From: Erigeron canadensis
Lineage: Eukaryota; Streptophyta; Magnoliopsida; Asterales; Asteraceae
Reading direction: 5' to 3'
NCBI RefSeq assembly: GCF_010389155.1
Contig: NC_057766.1
Location: forward strand, 42,480,463 to 42,544,462
Length of the DNA stretch: 64,000 nucleotides
The notes under the pieces are model-generated. The model was given only the letters and a program-made list of their open reading frames with translations, had not been told where the DNA came from and ran no database searches. Position 1 is the first letter of the stretch, and the number at the start of each line of letters is the position of its first letter. Positions 21,838 through 33,720 of the stretch are shown here, in pieces. Made by a program: the position numbers and the translations under genes.

Positions 21838-22587
21838 TAAAATCAGAGATCTGTATTGCCTCTGTTTGTAATTTAAATTTTATTTTTCTTTTCATTTCTC
21901 ACCAATTTTCGGTTTTCAACTTTCACACTCTATTCTCGAGTTTATAGTTATAAGAAAAGAAATGATAAGATTAAAGAGGAGAGGAGAAGAAAAAAAAATA
22001 TATTCATATAATGCATTCTCGAGTTTAATAAAAAGTGATAGAAATGATAAAAAAGGAAATAATCCACAACATTTTCATTTCATTTCTATCACAACAATTT
22101 GGACATTTAAACATTTTTACCCATATAGCCTTTGTAAAACAATTATTAGATATAGATTTAAGGGTGAAGTTGTAATTTCATATATCTATCTTTTCTTTTC
22201 CTTCCAAATCATGCTAAAATTGACAAGAAAATTTTAGAACTTCCACAAGTTTTCTTATCATTTCCTTTCTTTTATTTTATAAAGAAAACTCAAGAATGAA
22301 GATTTGAAATAATTATCTATCATTTTTTTTTATTCCATGAAAAAACCCTCAAGAATGTAGTGTCAAGCTTAATGTTACAGATTTGGTTCTAAAATTTAAA
22401 GATATCGACTATATATGTTAATATACTCAACATCCTCAGATAAGCGAAACAAATAAAGTGTTTCAAATTCACTTGCCCAACAGCATTCATCATTTCATCC
22501 GTTGAACAGTGACAAGAAATAAGTTCCATTCCTCTACATTCATATGCAACAAGCTCTATTGGTCGAGCTATCGTGTTTGTAGATTAA
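21838..22587. other. CP12 3' flank, no gene seen
   Basis: AT-rich sequence without a recognised exon, tRNA or terminal repeat. The open frame at 21962-22237 has no coding character. Confidence 0.45.
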
Positions 22588-22592
22588 GTTAT

Positions 22593-23032
22593 TGTTGGAA
22601 CCACGTTAGTGTGACCGTCACTGATCATGTATCATTCCTGATATGATAATTGACGATATCTGAAATCCCTATGTCTAGTAAATATATAATGGGCTTATTT
22701 ACTCTTAAAGACGTAGTATATGGTTTCTCATTAGGTGATTGTAAACTAAGAGGACTAATGGTGCACACATTAAACACCAAAGGGGTTTAAAGTATAAATA
22801 CTCTCTTTATATATAGAGAGTCATTAACCCTAAGTTGAGGTTAATCCCTACACACATAATACCTTAATTTTCGTGTGTCTCTCCTCTCTAAATTCGTGCA
22901 TTATGTTCCAGCCGAATTTATCATCCCATTATTACTCGATCATCTTGTTATGAGAACCCGAAATCAATAGCAATCATGTTTTATGTTCTTACAGGTTTCA
23001 CAGGACGATTAGGAATCATGTTTATTCCAACA
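22593..23032. mobile_element. Ty1-copia solo LTR
   Basis: The element begins TGTTGGAACCACG and ends TTTATTCCAACA, so it has the TG...CA ends within TGTTGGAA/TTCCAACA. It is flanked on both sides by GTTAT (22588-22592 and 23033-23037), a perfect 5-bp target duplication. A promoter TATA (TATAAATA) is at 22793-22800. With no internal region or second LTR, it is the product of recombination between the two LTRs of a full element. The intact duplication suggests it is fairly young. Confidence 0.9.
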
Positions 23033-23522
23033 GTTATTTCAGAAGCTTAAGCCAGGAATGATGCCTGGCCCAAGTCTATTTTGACAACCCAGCCAAACAT
23101 TGCAACCTTAAGTTTATTTTGACATAATTACATATTACAAAATTACTTGTTTCGAGTCAATGGTTTCCACATGTCCAAACCACCACCAATGCCACCATTA
23201 AAAAGCTAGATATTTGCTATAGCATTCATGCAACAGAATCTAGTAATTTCTAGTCCGTCCATGTATTTCTTTGAAAGAACAATTTTAGTCGAACACAATT
23301 GTGAAAAGCCATATTAGCAGTAGTTGATTCTTGCGAAAAAGATGTTCATCTGAGATGCAGCCAATTTCAAACTTATTTTCCTAGAAGATCTTTCTTTCAA
23401 TGTATCCTAGTCACATTCTTGACTCCATTTGATTTGGCCTTTGTCCCGATTACAAGGATATGAACAACTCATTCTAAAATTAAGAAGAAAAACCAACAAA
23501 ACGTGCAGGGGAAAAAGGGCGA

Positions 23523-26500
23523 CTATGAAGCTTCTCTTTGAATCTTTTCAACTTCCTCGCGGTGTTTTCTCTCTGCTTCCTCGAGTTCTTTCTCGGCATC
23601 TTCTTTGTCCTCTTTTATGTCACGATCTTCAAACTCCTTGGCTGCTGCCATTGCTTTCACAACAGGATCTCTTAGCTCTGATATCAACCCACCACCCACT
23701 CTATATTCTTCTTCATCTCCAATCAGGAATATACGTTGATCGGGTCCCGTTGCCATTGGAATGTCCACTGATAGCAATTTCATATCATACTGCAAAACAG
23801 TAGTAGCAGACCATAAAATTACAGCATGAATATGGCACGGTGTATTACTGACCACTATATTTAAGTGGCAACATGGACCAGAGAGCAGGTTCAAAACAAG
23901 TAAAGATTTGTTTTTATATTAAAATGGCCCAGTTTGACTCACTTACATTTGAAGCACTTGAGCTAAAAGTTACATCGTTTAGCGGTCTTATTTCGGCTAA
24001 AATTTTAAATCTATAAATAACCCCTTAAAAACAAAATGCATCTCCAATTGACCCATTTTTACATACAGTTTTCACACACACATAAACAACAACCATACTC
24101 TGCATTATGAGTACCTTAAGTTCATATGCCAACTTAGAGCCATAGCCTAGAGAGGGAATTTCAACGTATTTGTGAGAAATTGGGTGATTGGGTCAAACTG
24201 AGGTATCTGTTATTGCTAGTGCGTAAATGGGTAAACTAACAAAGTTTAAATAAAAATAATAGTGGTGAAAATGAGTCATATGGTTAAAAGAAGTTCAAAT
24301 AATATATACTATTAAAAGTTTTTACAACTTTCTAAATTACCTCATTCAAAGTATCATTTAATAATAGTATTTGCAATCACACTAAACATATCAACCAAGT
24401 ACTGACATAATAACAGACAAAAATTTGAAGGCAGGTCAACCCAACAATACCTGTTTGCCCCGCATGGACACACAGCTGTACTTTTAAGAATGATCCAAAT
24501 GTTTCACTTTAAAAGGAATAAAACACACTCTCGTGCATCAGGATTGTCAAGGGTAGGCATCAGCATTTACTCTTTTAAGTTTCAAGTCAATATGTAACAT
24601 AAATTCTTGAAAGATGTGGTAAAACACTCTAATACATTAAGATGTTAAAATCAAGAAACTGAAAAACTAACCTGGCCTTTTTTGTTCTTGACTTCAACAC
24701 TAACTAAGCCTTTCATCTCAGAACCACGTATTGGGAAAATAAGAAAACATCGCCTGCTCCTGAGACCTGCCTTGAAGTTTTTTAGTGTTATACCACCTCC
24801 TGACATAACATATGCTCTTAAATCTGTTCCCGTGAGCGGAGCACCCATAATTTCAAGAATGTCAGCAGAGGTGTTAAGTTTTCTCATTGCCATCCGATAA
24901 ACCTTGTCAGGATTGATATTGAATCTTAAATGAAGATACAATCCCTTAATGACAAAAAAGAAAAGAAGATGATATCAGAAGTCAGAACGAGTCTTCATCA
25001 TAATACAAAATACTGGTAGTTATCTTTCTAAAAAAATACAAACTATTGGTAGAACAATTAATTAGAATATCTATCAATTTTCGATCTAGAACACCTCATG
25101 AACTCATGATAAAAGTTAACAAGTATGCTCAGAAGCAACATGTCTTAAGGACTGATCAAACTAAAAGACCATAACTACCATTTACCACCTAATTTACGCC
25201 TAAATGCCTAATAGTCTCCTGCAAACCCGAAGTTAATAATAATGAAAAATGTAAGGACATTTGCACAAAGCAGGCAAAAGATGGTAAAACTCTTAACCAG
25301 CCGATTTCATAGGGGACACTTAATTGTGAGGCATGATGTCACCCTAGATAGAGATCTAGTTACGATTTGCTTTGACAGAATGCAGTTTTCAGTTCTACCA
25401 AGCATGATGAGGGGAACACAATGTACATTCCCAAAAGACACTGTGCTCAATCTATAATACACGGCTGCCTAGAAACTTGCTTGCGATGTAAATATAAATA
25501 TAGAGGTTGCAAGATCGGGGGTCTGTATAATGGGTCAACACAAATTCGATTGAAATGGGTCTAGTCATAACAGGAAGGTAAGGTTGGATTGACCTACATT
25601 GCTTATCTTATAAACTTGCTTGTGATGTAAATACAAAAGCTACCTTTAAATAACTAGTTTAGTCTTGACAGCTCCGCCCTACCCCCTAGTTTGTATGACA
25701 ATGAAAATGCAAGCCCTATTCAGAATGGCACATCGAGTATTCTAGTGTCACCCTTGATAGAATTTTAGTTGGAATCTGCTATGATATATTAAAGTTGTAT
25801 ATTCATCAAGCATGATGAGGATAGCACATGCTCTCTTGCTAAATATTATATGCTAAATCACTCATAAACACTTACTTAGAGATCTAATAATGTTGGCATA
25901 TGAATATAAACACACGAAAAGATGTTCAAAGGCTTCATAAAATAAAACACCTGATGTAGAGAAAGACATTCAACTGCCAAAGTCAGAACTATGCCAAATA
26001 AACCAACTTCAAAAAGAAAAATACGGGTAATAATTATTTGTGGTGCATACTTGCATGTCCCCTAGAAGAAGCACATGCGAGGAATGTAGCATAAACCAGA
26101 TCCCCATTCCTCATACTCATAGCAATAAATATTAAGCGTATAAGATAGACTTTCCTTTTCTTGATCAAAAAATGACACCCCGTCTGACATACATCCTAAC
26201 TTAGAACTCTGAAACTCCATCAAGTCTTGTGGGCTACTAATAACTTCATACGCTTAAAAATCCATCAAAAAGTAACTACTACATGGCATAATCTGGCTAG
26301 AGAATGCATAACGCCTATGAACAAAAGAGAACCCATGTACAAAACTACTAACAAAACATCATAATATAAGCTACCCTTCTATGTTCCTTGTCAAAAACAT
26401 ATATCACATGAATTCATGTTACTTGTACAGAATAGGACACGACATTCTACTAAACTGTCCCTCACTAGCAAAGGGTTCAAGACTTTCTATTAAATCTCCC

Positions 26501-27208
26501 TTCACTAGCAAAAGGTTCACGAGTTTCTATTAAATCGCCTAACAATATATTGTCCGAATATGATACTATGCCAAGAGTAACAAATTTCCAACAGTAGTAC
26601 TACACAACCTACATTGCATCAAACGAAACCAACAGCCGACTAAAAGCGCAACAAAAGAAGTCGTAAAAAGAACTCACAGTGAAAGCAACGATAGCGGAAG
26701 AAAGAGCAAGAAAACCATACTTAGCCATACCCTCAGAAAACCCAATAAAAGTATTAGCAATCCCAAACATAACCCTCCATAACAAAACACATATAAACGC
26801 ACCACCAGCTGTCACTAATATCACTGCATTCCTTCTCCAAAACGCATCCATTTGCAACCCCACCGCCTGTTTATACCTCGAAAACGTCTTACCCACAACC
26901 TTCACAGGCTCCTTAAAAATCTTCCCTTTCAATGTATTCACATCCACTTTCCCACCTGATTTCGAACCCCCATTTGTAGTGTACCTAAACCCTAGATAAC
27001 TTCTACTCAAATTCAATTCTGATAGTTTTGGAGACGAATTTTGGGGCGGAAATATAGGATGTCTGAAAGATGGTGGGACTGCACTGTAACTACGAGATAT
27101 TGAACGAGAAATTGGAGATGAAATTGGGGGTTTTGAGACGAGATTATGATGATGGTGATTAAGGAATCTAGTGAAAATAGATTTGGAAATTGATGGTGAT
27201 TTTGACAT
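23523..27208 (-). CDS. Mitochondrial inner-membrane protein, TIM21/Coa1-like, 3 exons
   Basis: Minus-strand exons 27208-26678, 24944-24672 and 23789-23523 join in frame (TTCACT|GTGAGT, GGCCAG|GTTAG, TTTTGCAG|TAT) to give 356 residues. The N-terminus is rich in Ser, Arg and His, without acids, like a mitochondrial presequence (ISRSISRSYSAVPPS). Hydrophobic helices follow at about 127-150 and 164-180. Then comes a folded domain with DKVYRMAMRKLNTSADI, EIMGAPLTG and MSGGGITLKNF, and a strongly charged C-terminal coiled coil (EKELEEAERKHREEVEK). The layout of helix, amphipathic segment and -MG-PL- motif resembles the TIM21/Coa1 fold, and I recall Arabidopsis At1g53760 as similar; both links are from memory. 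Intron 1 is 1.7 kb and contains duplicated blocks. Confidence 0.8.
25330..25850. repeat. Diverged direct repeats inside intron 1 of the mitochondrial protein gene
   Basis: GTCACCCTAGATAGAGAT-TAGTT and CCAAGCATGATGAGG (25339 onward) recur as GTCACCCTTGATAGAATTTTAGTT and TCAAGCATGATGAGG about 410 bases later. ACTTGCTTG-GATGTAAATA also occurs twice (25475, 25611). A smaller repeat (ACTAGCAAA-GGTTCA, TTTCTATTAAATC) lies at 26461-26540. Confidence 0.6.
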
Positions 27209-27879
27209 TATTTTTTTTTTTTTTTAAGTTTTGGGAATTGGGGGATTTAGATTCACGAACTGCACAAACTCGATTATGAGGATGGTGAGATTGAAGGGAA
27301 TTAAATTGAATCAATATTTGATTAGAGTAGATGGATTTTGGTGTGTTTGACTTTTAGATACTATTGATTTTGACTTGATGGCTTTTATTTGAAGCAACTG
27401 TATATGTTTATGATGATTTCAGAGACGCGGTATGACTAGTCTAGTAGTGTCACACTGAAATCACTGTAATGTAACTATGTGTGTTAATGTGTTATTTCTT
27501 GGAGGATCCGACTAAATGGGCTTCGGCTTTGTCAACATTCTATACAGGGATTGAGATTCTATAAAGTTAAAACTCAACTTCATAGGTAAAGTTGGTATCT
27601 AAACTTTTGGATTAAAATCAAAGATCAAAATTTAAAAACCATATTTGAATCTTGACATTTGATTTCAACCCAAAGGTCAAGATATTCTCAACTTCACTTA
27701 TGAAGTTGAAAACAACTTTAGAGAATTTTTAAGGGCCTAGAAAAATAAAAAAGGGATCAAAAGGGACCATGACTATATATAGAGCCGAACACAAAAATGC
27801 GATGAGTCCACTAGAGTTTTTATTTTTTGAAAAGTGAATTTTGCTAGTCTGTTATACGTTCTATTAATTAGATCGCGCT

Positions 27880-28085
27880 AGAGACTTCTCTCGAAGTATA
27901 AATGTCTATTTAAAATACACGATTGAAGGAAAACTCCATACTCATCCACCTAAAGGTACAACGATTAATAGAGATAAACTCTGCCCTTATTAAGAGACTT
28001 TCTATGTCCACCCTAATACCTGAACACAAAACATCTTGAATGAGGTGATGTTCTTTCAACCACTGACCAAATGCTCAAAAACGAT
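27880..28085 (-). mobile_element. Degenerate tRNA-derived SINE
   Basis: On the minus strand TTGGTCAGTGGTTGAA resembles a Pol III A-box and TTTTGTGTTCAGGTAT a decayed B-box. The + strand then shows the SINE-like CTCTGCCCTTATTAAGAGAC. Both boxes are imperfect. Confidence 0.4.
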
Positions 28086-28637
28086 TCGAGTAGAATTGAT
28101 AATATTAAAACTTGTTTATATTAAAACAAAACCTAGCAATTTCCTAGTATACTTTAATTCAACATCCATAATAATCCTAAAAGCAATCTCCTCCTTGCTC
28201 ACCATAGGTAAGAAGCGAAAAACAACCTGAGCTCACCTTTCTTTCAATTGGTAATCGACCACTAACCCGACCGTTATCGTTTGACGTAACATAAAACATC
28301 GATCAAGCTTGGGTTCAATATCAAGCTTTAAGAATTTTAATCGACTTGAGCTTGAAGATAATTATCGATTTCATTCAACTTTATGAAACTCCTAAGCATA
28401 TTTTATTACACACCATTTTATTTCTATTACCCATTTTGATCCCGTCATGCTCTCAAATTTTGGTTGAATGCTTTCTTGATTTGAAAAGGCGACAAATAGT
28501 TGTTTCAAAAATAAATATTTAATATATTTATAGAGATTCATTCAAATAAGCTAGTTTGAAGGGTCTTGCAAATCAAATTTAATAACTTCATTTTAAGTTG
28601 GTGAAAAACTTAATATAATTTTCTTTTTAACATTCAA

Positions 28638-29510
28638 CTAGTTGTTGACCCTGCGTGTTGTCACGGGCTACGTTTTTGGCAAACGTCTAAGTGAGTTGAG
28701 TGATAAAGTAAGGGCCCTGAGAAACCGGAGGGTATACATTAAAGTTTTGACAAATTTATGTCAAATATTTGAACTCAAACTTTAAAAGTTACAACTAACT
28801 ATCTAGCAATAACATTAAGAATATTGTAAAGGAATAATAAGTCGTATAATGACACAAATAATAACTATATTAATGCTTTAAATGTTTCATGAATGTAAGA
28901 CGTAAGAATGATGAAAATTATTATATATTAAAAACGCTATATATATATATATGTATGTATGTATAAATACGGAAGAAAATAATAAAAAACTAAATCTGTA
29001 CAAGTAAAACCATAACTGTGTACAAATTGTATGCTGAAAACCTGAGAACCCAAAAGTTTAGTGTCAATAAAAATGAAAACAAAATTTTGATGTGGGATAC
29101 AAGTTAAAAGATAAAAACTTTCATTTAAAAAACAACTAAACATGTAGCAATACAATAAAAATAATGTAGAGAATATTAAGATGTATAAAAACATGAACAA
29201 TAACTATATTAATCTTTTAAATGTAACATGAACGTAAGATGTAACGATGATAAAAGTTATTGTATAATGAAACGCTATATGTATAAAAAGACAAATGAAA
29301 ATAATCAAAAACTAAATGTTTAAAAGTAAAACTGAAACTGTGTGAAAGTTGTTTGATGAAAATATGAGAATTTAAAAGTTTAGTGTCACAAAAATGAAAG
29401 CGAAAACTTTAATGTTGGGTAAAAGTTAAAAAATAAAAATTTTAGGGGATTAAAACGAAATTTGGTTTTAAATTTAAAGGGTTAAAACGAAATTTGGTTA
29501 AAATTAGTAT
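28638..29510 (-). mobile_element. Possible minus-strand Helitron containing a 339-base tandem repeat
   Basis: The left edge, read on the minus strand, is CCCGTGACAACACGCAGGG (imperfect hairpin), a short spacer, and CTAG followed by T. This is the form of a Helitron 3' end. Inside, a unit including ATAACTATATTAAT, AAATG-AACATGAA-GTAAGA and AAAGTTTAGTGTCA is present twice, at 28861 and 29200. The 5' end was not recognised. Confidence 0.4.
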
Positions 29511-29568
29511 ATGCTTTAAAAGCTTGTACATTCCACGTATAAAGTACTTATACATTTACATAGGTTTT

Positions 29569-31129
29569 TAATATATACAAGCAATTCAATAGCTTCTATA
29601 TCTTCACTTACATCACGAAACGACCCATCACTTCTTTTCAGTCTTCGGTTTGCCAGTAAAGTTGGTTGCTCAATGTTGTGATTGATACACCATTGACCAA
29701 TTAAACTTCTTAACACGTAGTTAGGAGTTAGGGTGGCATTCCGGAGCTTTTGCTGAGTTTTTGGGCACGTAGTATTTCCACAATCAATCCATCTTTGTAT
29801 GTATGATCTCTCATAAGTCTGCAAGATATCATATATGATCAATGAAAGAATACAATACGCTTGATAAAAACAAGAAGACATTCAGTTCAGCTGAAAATTC
29901 AATCTACCTGTCCGGTGGACACAATCACAGGATCCCGCATTAGTTCTAGAGAAATCGGGCATAAGAAATCATCAGGAATCACAGGTGTATCCGACTTCTT
30001 ATTTTCATCATTCAGCATAGTAACTGCCTCCGATGAATCCTTTGGATTCTAAGACGAATAAACCACTTCGTTTTGACCATCCCCATTCAAAAGATCATCT
30101 TTGACAAAGTTTCCACCTTTCTTTCAATTTCTAGCTGATTAACAACATTAATCGCACTCTCCTTAAGCAAATTAGCCTCTTTCTGCGATACCAAATTTAC
30201 GGATTTACCGTATCTTTCTCTTGCTCTTCTAAGCTGCCCTCTCACTAAATCAACCTAATTCAAAACATTTCCAAAAAACTTACACTTTACAAAATAACCA
30301 TAAGTATATACTCATAAAAATATTCTTACTTGTTCTTGAACTTCCTCAGAGATCAAAATGATCATATGGCAAATTTGCTAATGCTTTTTCTAACTTCCTT
30401 GTAACACATTGAAATTGAAATTCAACTTTCTTGGCTGCTCCATCCTTTTTCAGTCAAATTTAAACATTAATAAATTCACAATTCAAAACATAATACATTC
30501 ATAAACTAAAATATAAAATAATAACCCCCATATAGAATAGTACTTATCTGTTTATCCTTTCAACTCACTAAAATATGACTCTTTTTTTAGCTTCTATTTT
30601 CTTTTTATTCAATTAGACTTTATAAGATTTTCCTAACTGGTTAACAAGCAATAAAAGATTCTACATTTTTATACTTACATTTATAAATTTATATAAAACT
30701 AGCCCTTTTTAGATACAAACTAAAGTTTTAATCTTTAACATCTTAAAACCATGAATTTATTTTATTTTATAAAATACAATCATATATATAAGAAAATGGA
30801 TAAGAACTTACAGGGGAGATCTTGTGATCAAAATTGGCAGCAATTGACAACAATTTCTTAGCAGATTGAATGGAAATTGTCAAATCAGAAACCCAATTGG
30901 AGGAATTTGAAGAAGATGAAGATGAATTAAAGTTATCTAATTCACCATTAAAGTCCCTAATTTCTTCAAATAAATGAGATAACAATGCAATTCTTCTTGA
31001 AAGGTCAGTACAATCTTTCTTGAAGTCGCCGGAGAATCCGCCGGCGGAGGTCCTAGAGATGTCACGGACGAGACAGAGGAGAGATTGGGTTGCAGCTAGT
31101 ACGGCGGTGGATTCAACGCCGCCGGCCAT
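29569..31129 (-). pseudogene. U-box E3 ligase (PUB12/13/14-like), decayed and lacking ARM repeats
   Basis: Minus-strand exons of a plant U-box protein can be followed. Exon 1 (31129-30812, MAGGVESTAVLAATQSLL) and exon 2 (about 30447-30330, VTRKLEKALANLPYDHFD) carry the N-terminal UND region. Exon 3 (30254-29908) ends in the U-box start [18 protein letters not shown]. Exon 4 (from 29818) continues [19 protein letters not shown] and [12 protein letters not shown]. Exon 2 has a frameshift at DHFD where relatives read FDISEEV, exon 3 has a second frameshift and a TAG before NPKDSSEA, and the whole ARM-repeat half is missing. Intact relatives ubiquitinate immune receptors such as FLS2. This copy should not make a normal ligase. 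Confidence 0.85.
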
Positions 31130-31199
31130 TGCTGGCTGTGTGTGTGTGTTTGACTCTGTATTTTGTGTAATGGAAAACTAGAAAGTTTGGACGCCGCCC

Positions 31200-31400
31200 G
31201 ATGGGCGGCGTCGATTTTTGAAGCGAACTATGGTATACCGGTACTTACCAAGAAGTTTTTGGGGTAAGAAAGTTGGTTAACGGTAGAAATATGTGTTTAA
31301 CGGGCGACGTCGATTTTTGAAGCGAACTATGGTATACTGGTACTTACTAAGAAGTTTTTGGGGTAAGAAAGTTGGTTAACGGTAGAAATATGTGTTTAAT
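31200..31400. repeat. 99-base tandem duplication beside the U-box pseudogene start
   Basis: A unit beginning GGGCGGCGTCGATTTTTGAA at 31203 repeats almost exactly from 31302 (GGGCGACGTCGATTTTTGAA). It includes AGCGAACTATGGTATAC, GTTTTTGGGGTAAGAAAG and GGTAGAAATATGTGTTTAA. The two copies differ at only a few positions, so the event is recent. Confidence 0.85.
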
Positions 31401-31639
31401 TGCATATAAAATATTAAAGGTGTTATCTCCCATTTCTTTATTATTTAAAAAGAATCCCATATATTTGGGTTAAAAACAAATACAAAACCAAATGTAGAAA
31501 AGTTACAGAAGGTTAAGGAATATATAATGAAAAAAAAAACACAAAAAAAACAAATAAATTAAGAGGTTCTATAAAAATGTAAAAATTTTGCAAAGTAAAA
31601 CTTTTTAAAAAGCCTAAAATTTTTCAACAAAATAAACTA

Positions 31640-31900
31640 AACTAATACACCAAATTAATCATATGTAAAAGATCAGGTTTATATACGTAACTTTAAAAGT
31701 TGAAATGGTAAGATTAAAAAAACTTAAAAAAAATATATTTTTTTTAAAATGTAAAAGATCAGGATTATACATGTAACTTTGAAAAGTTGAAATGGTAAGA
31801 TTAAAAACTAAACTAATACACCAAATTAATCATATGTAAAAGATCAAGTTTGTATACGTAACTTTAAAAGTTGAAATGGTAAGATTAAAAAAACTTAAAA
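31640..31900. repeat. Three-fold repeat in A-rich sequence
   Basis: ATGTAAAAGATCAGG-TTATA and AAAGTTGAAATGGTAAGATT occur three times (about 31660, 31750 and 31835). The outer two copies also share ACTAATACACCAAATTAATC. They lie at the A-rich tail side of the SINE head at 31918. Confidence 0.65.
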
Positions 31901-31914
31901 AAAAAAATAAAAAA

Positions 31915-31992
31915 AAAGTGGTGATGGGGGACTTGAACCCACACCCTCTATATAATAAGTGATGTCTAAGACCACTTGGTCTACCTCAACTT
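31915..31992 (-). mobile_element. tRNA-derived SINE head (tRNA-Leu-like)
   Basis: Read on the minus strand: GAGGTAGACCAAGTGGTCTT (A-box), then GTGTGGGTTCAAGTCCCCC (B-box), then an A-rich region. The arrangement matches a tRNA-like SINE head with its tail to the left. Confidence 0.6.
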
Positions 31993-32199
31993 TTGTTTAT
32001 TATTCCATTTATCACATATATATTCGAAATATTTATTTGTGTAAAAAAATCCAAAAAGTTACTATTCATAACCTTGATATTTAATGATATTCTAATATAA
32101 TGGCAAAGTTGTTCTCAATGGTACATCCATTGTGGGATGAATGTTGCCGCATAGATTAAAAGCAAACCTCATAATATCTAGTCAAAAAAAGTAAGTAAC

Positions 32200-32440
32200 T
32201 CCTAATGCCGTTTTTTATGGGTTTTTGGTCCCAATATCGTCTTCGACGGTTTATGGGGAAGGTTGATATGTAGACAGCCTTACTCCTACCAAAGGTAGAG
32301 AGGCTGTTTCCAGGTTCTACCATAGGTAGAAAAGGACCTCCAGCCTTGCTGGACATGAGGATCGAACTCATGACCTCTGTTTCCAGAGACATGAGCTCCA
32401 ACCACTGATCCAACCCAGTTGATTTTATAATTCATTAGGA
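32200..32440 (-). mobile_element. Near full-length tRNA-derived SINE
   Basis: On the minus strand the head reads GGATCAGTGGTTGGAGCTC (A-box) and GTCATGAGTTCGATCCTCAT (B-box). The body includes TAGAACCTGGAAACAGCCTC and ends near 32200. Its tail half matches the truncated copy at 10335-10475. Confidence 0.75.
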
Positions 32441-32514
32441 GTAAAACATTCATTTTATTGGATTCGAACTTAGGTCTTCCCAAACCAACCTTCTTTTTTT
32501 TAAATCTTCAGATA

Positions 32515-33500
32515 TCTTTTTCATATATAAAGCTGAAGTCTTTGCCTAAATAATAACTAAAAAAGCATAGCTATAATCTTTTCATTTATTAATTTATTTT
32601 TGAAAAATCTATTTATGATGTCATACCTATACCTATTATTAATAAAATTAAATTAATTATTTAAAAACTTCTAAGCCAGTAGAACATATTCTTCCATCAT
32701 TGCTTTTCCTATTTGTTCTCCAAATTGTTCTAACATATCTTAAATTGGTTATGGTTATTTAAATTATTGGCGGTTATCGCCATTCATTTTAAGCGCTGAC
32801 CATTCATTTCATCAAATTAAATATAATAAGGATGTTTTTTTATATATAATTTTTTGTTTTCCATTTATACACAGTTCCAATTATCAATTATTTATCATTG
32901 GTTATTTATTATTAAACTTTATGTTATTCTTTCTCTAAGCATTTTTCACAAGTATAAATATTAGTTGTGTTTCTAATGCAATTTTTTTAGTTTATCTAGG
33001 TGCCATTGAATAATTGACTTATTTGATCGGGTTAATCGAATTCCGGGTTATATGGGTTTTAACAATTATGGTGTATCCTAGATCCTTCAAATCAGACAAG
33101 AAAGAGTTGTCTTTCTACTAATCATGTTTCTATGTTTGAAAATTTGGTTGATTTCAAGGAAATAACACAATATAATGATGAAAATGTGTTGATGGTTTTC
33201 AAACTAGATCTGGAGACCTTAAGACGTTGAAAATTTTTAATCCTTTTATTATTTGATTTTTGTAACTTTGATTTGATATTAGTTTCATGTTCTATTTTGG
33301 ATATCACTTTCTCATTTGTTTTTTATATATTGCCATAACTTTTAGGGGTATCCGGGTATGTAATTAAAAATGTCTGATTATTACGTAATCAACTATATTG
33401 ACGTATTTTTCATATATAACATTTAATTATATCATAATTGAAATAACCGTTAATTAATTAACTTAATCTTACCCGGGTATCACTCGGGTGCTTAAGCTAG
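32515..33500 (+). mobile_element. Probable non-autonomous Helitron
   Basis: The right end has a stem ACCCG...CGGGT (33470s-33488) followed by GCTTAAGCTAG and then T, matching the hairpin plus CTRR end of Helitrons. The left end TCTTTTTCATATATAAAGC follows an A. No Rep or helicase was seen in the 986 bases. The left end is less certain than the right. Confidence 0.5.
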
Positions 33501-33720
33501 TATAATATATAGAAAGAAAAAAAACTAAAAACTTGTAAAAAGGGGCCGCCAAATGACGAGTAATAAAAAGCAGTTAAGCCCAAGATTCAACAATCACCGG
33601 CCCAAAATCCATAATCAAATCACACCGATTGTTCGAGATCATCCCCGTGACGACCAGTCGACCACAACAGACCAAAAGATTCAATCACACAAAATACACA
33701 CCGTAAAGAAGAAGAAGAAG

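Noticed and set aside
23429..23803. 124-residue plus-strand ORF
   Set aside because: It is antisense to the last exon of the mitochondrial protein, whose frame has splice support.
28937..29200. 87-residue minus-strand ORF rich in Phe and Tyr
   Set aside because: It lies in the tandem repeat, is AT-driven low complexity and matches no family I recognise.
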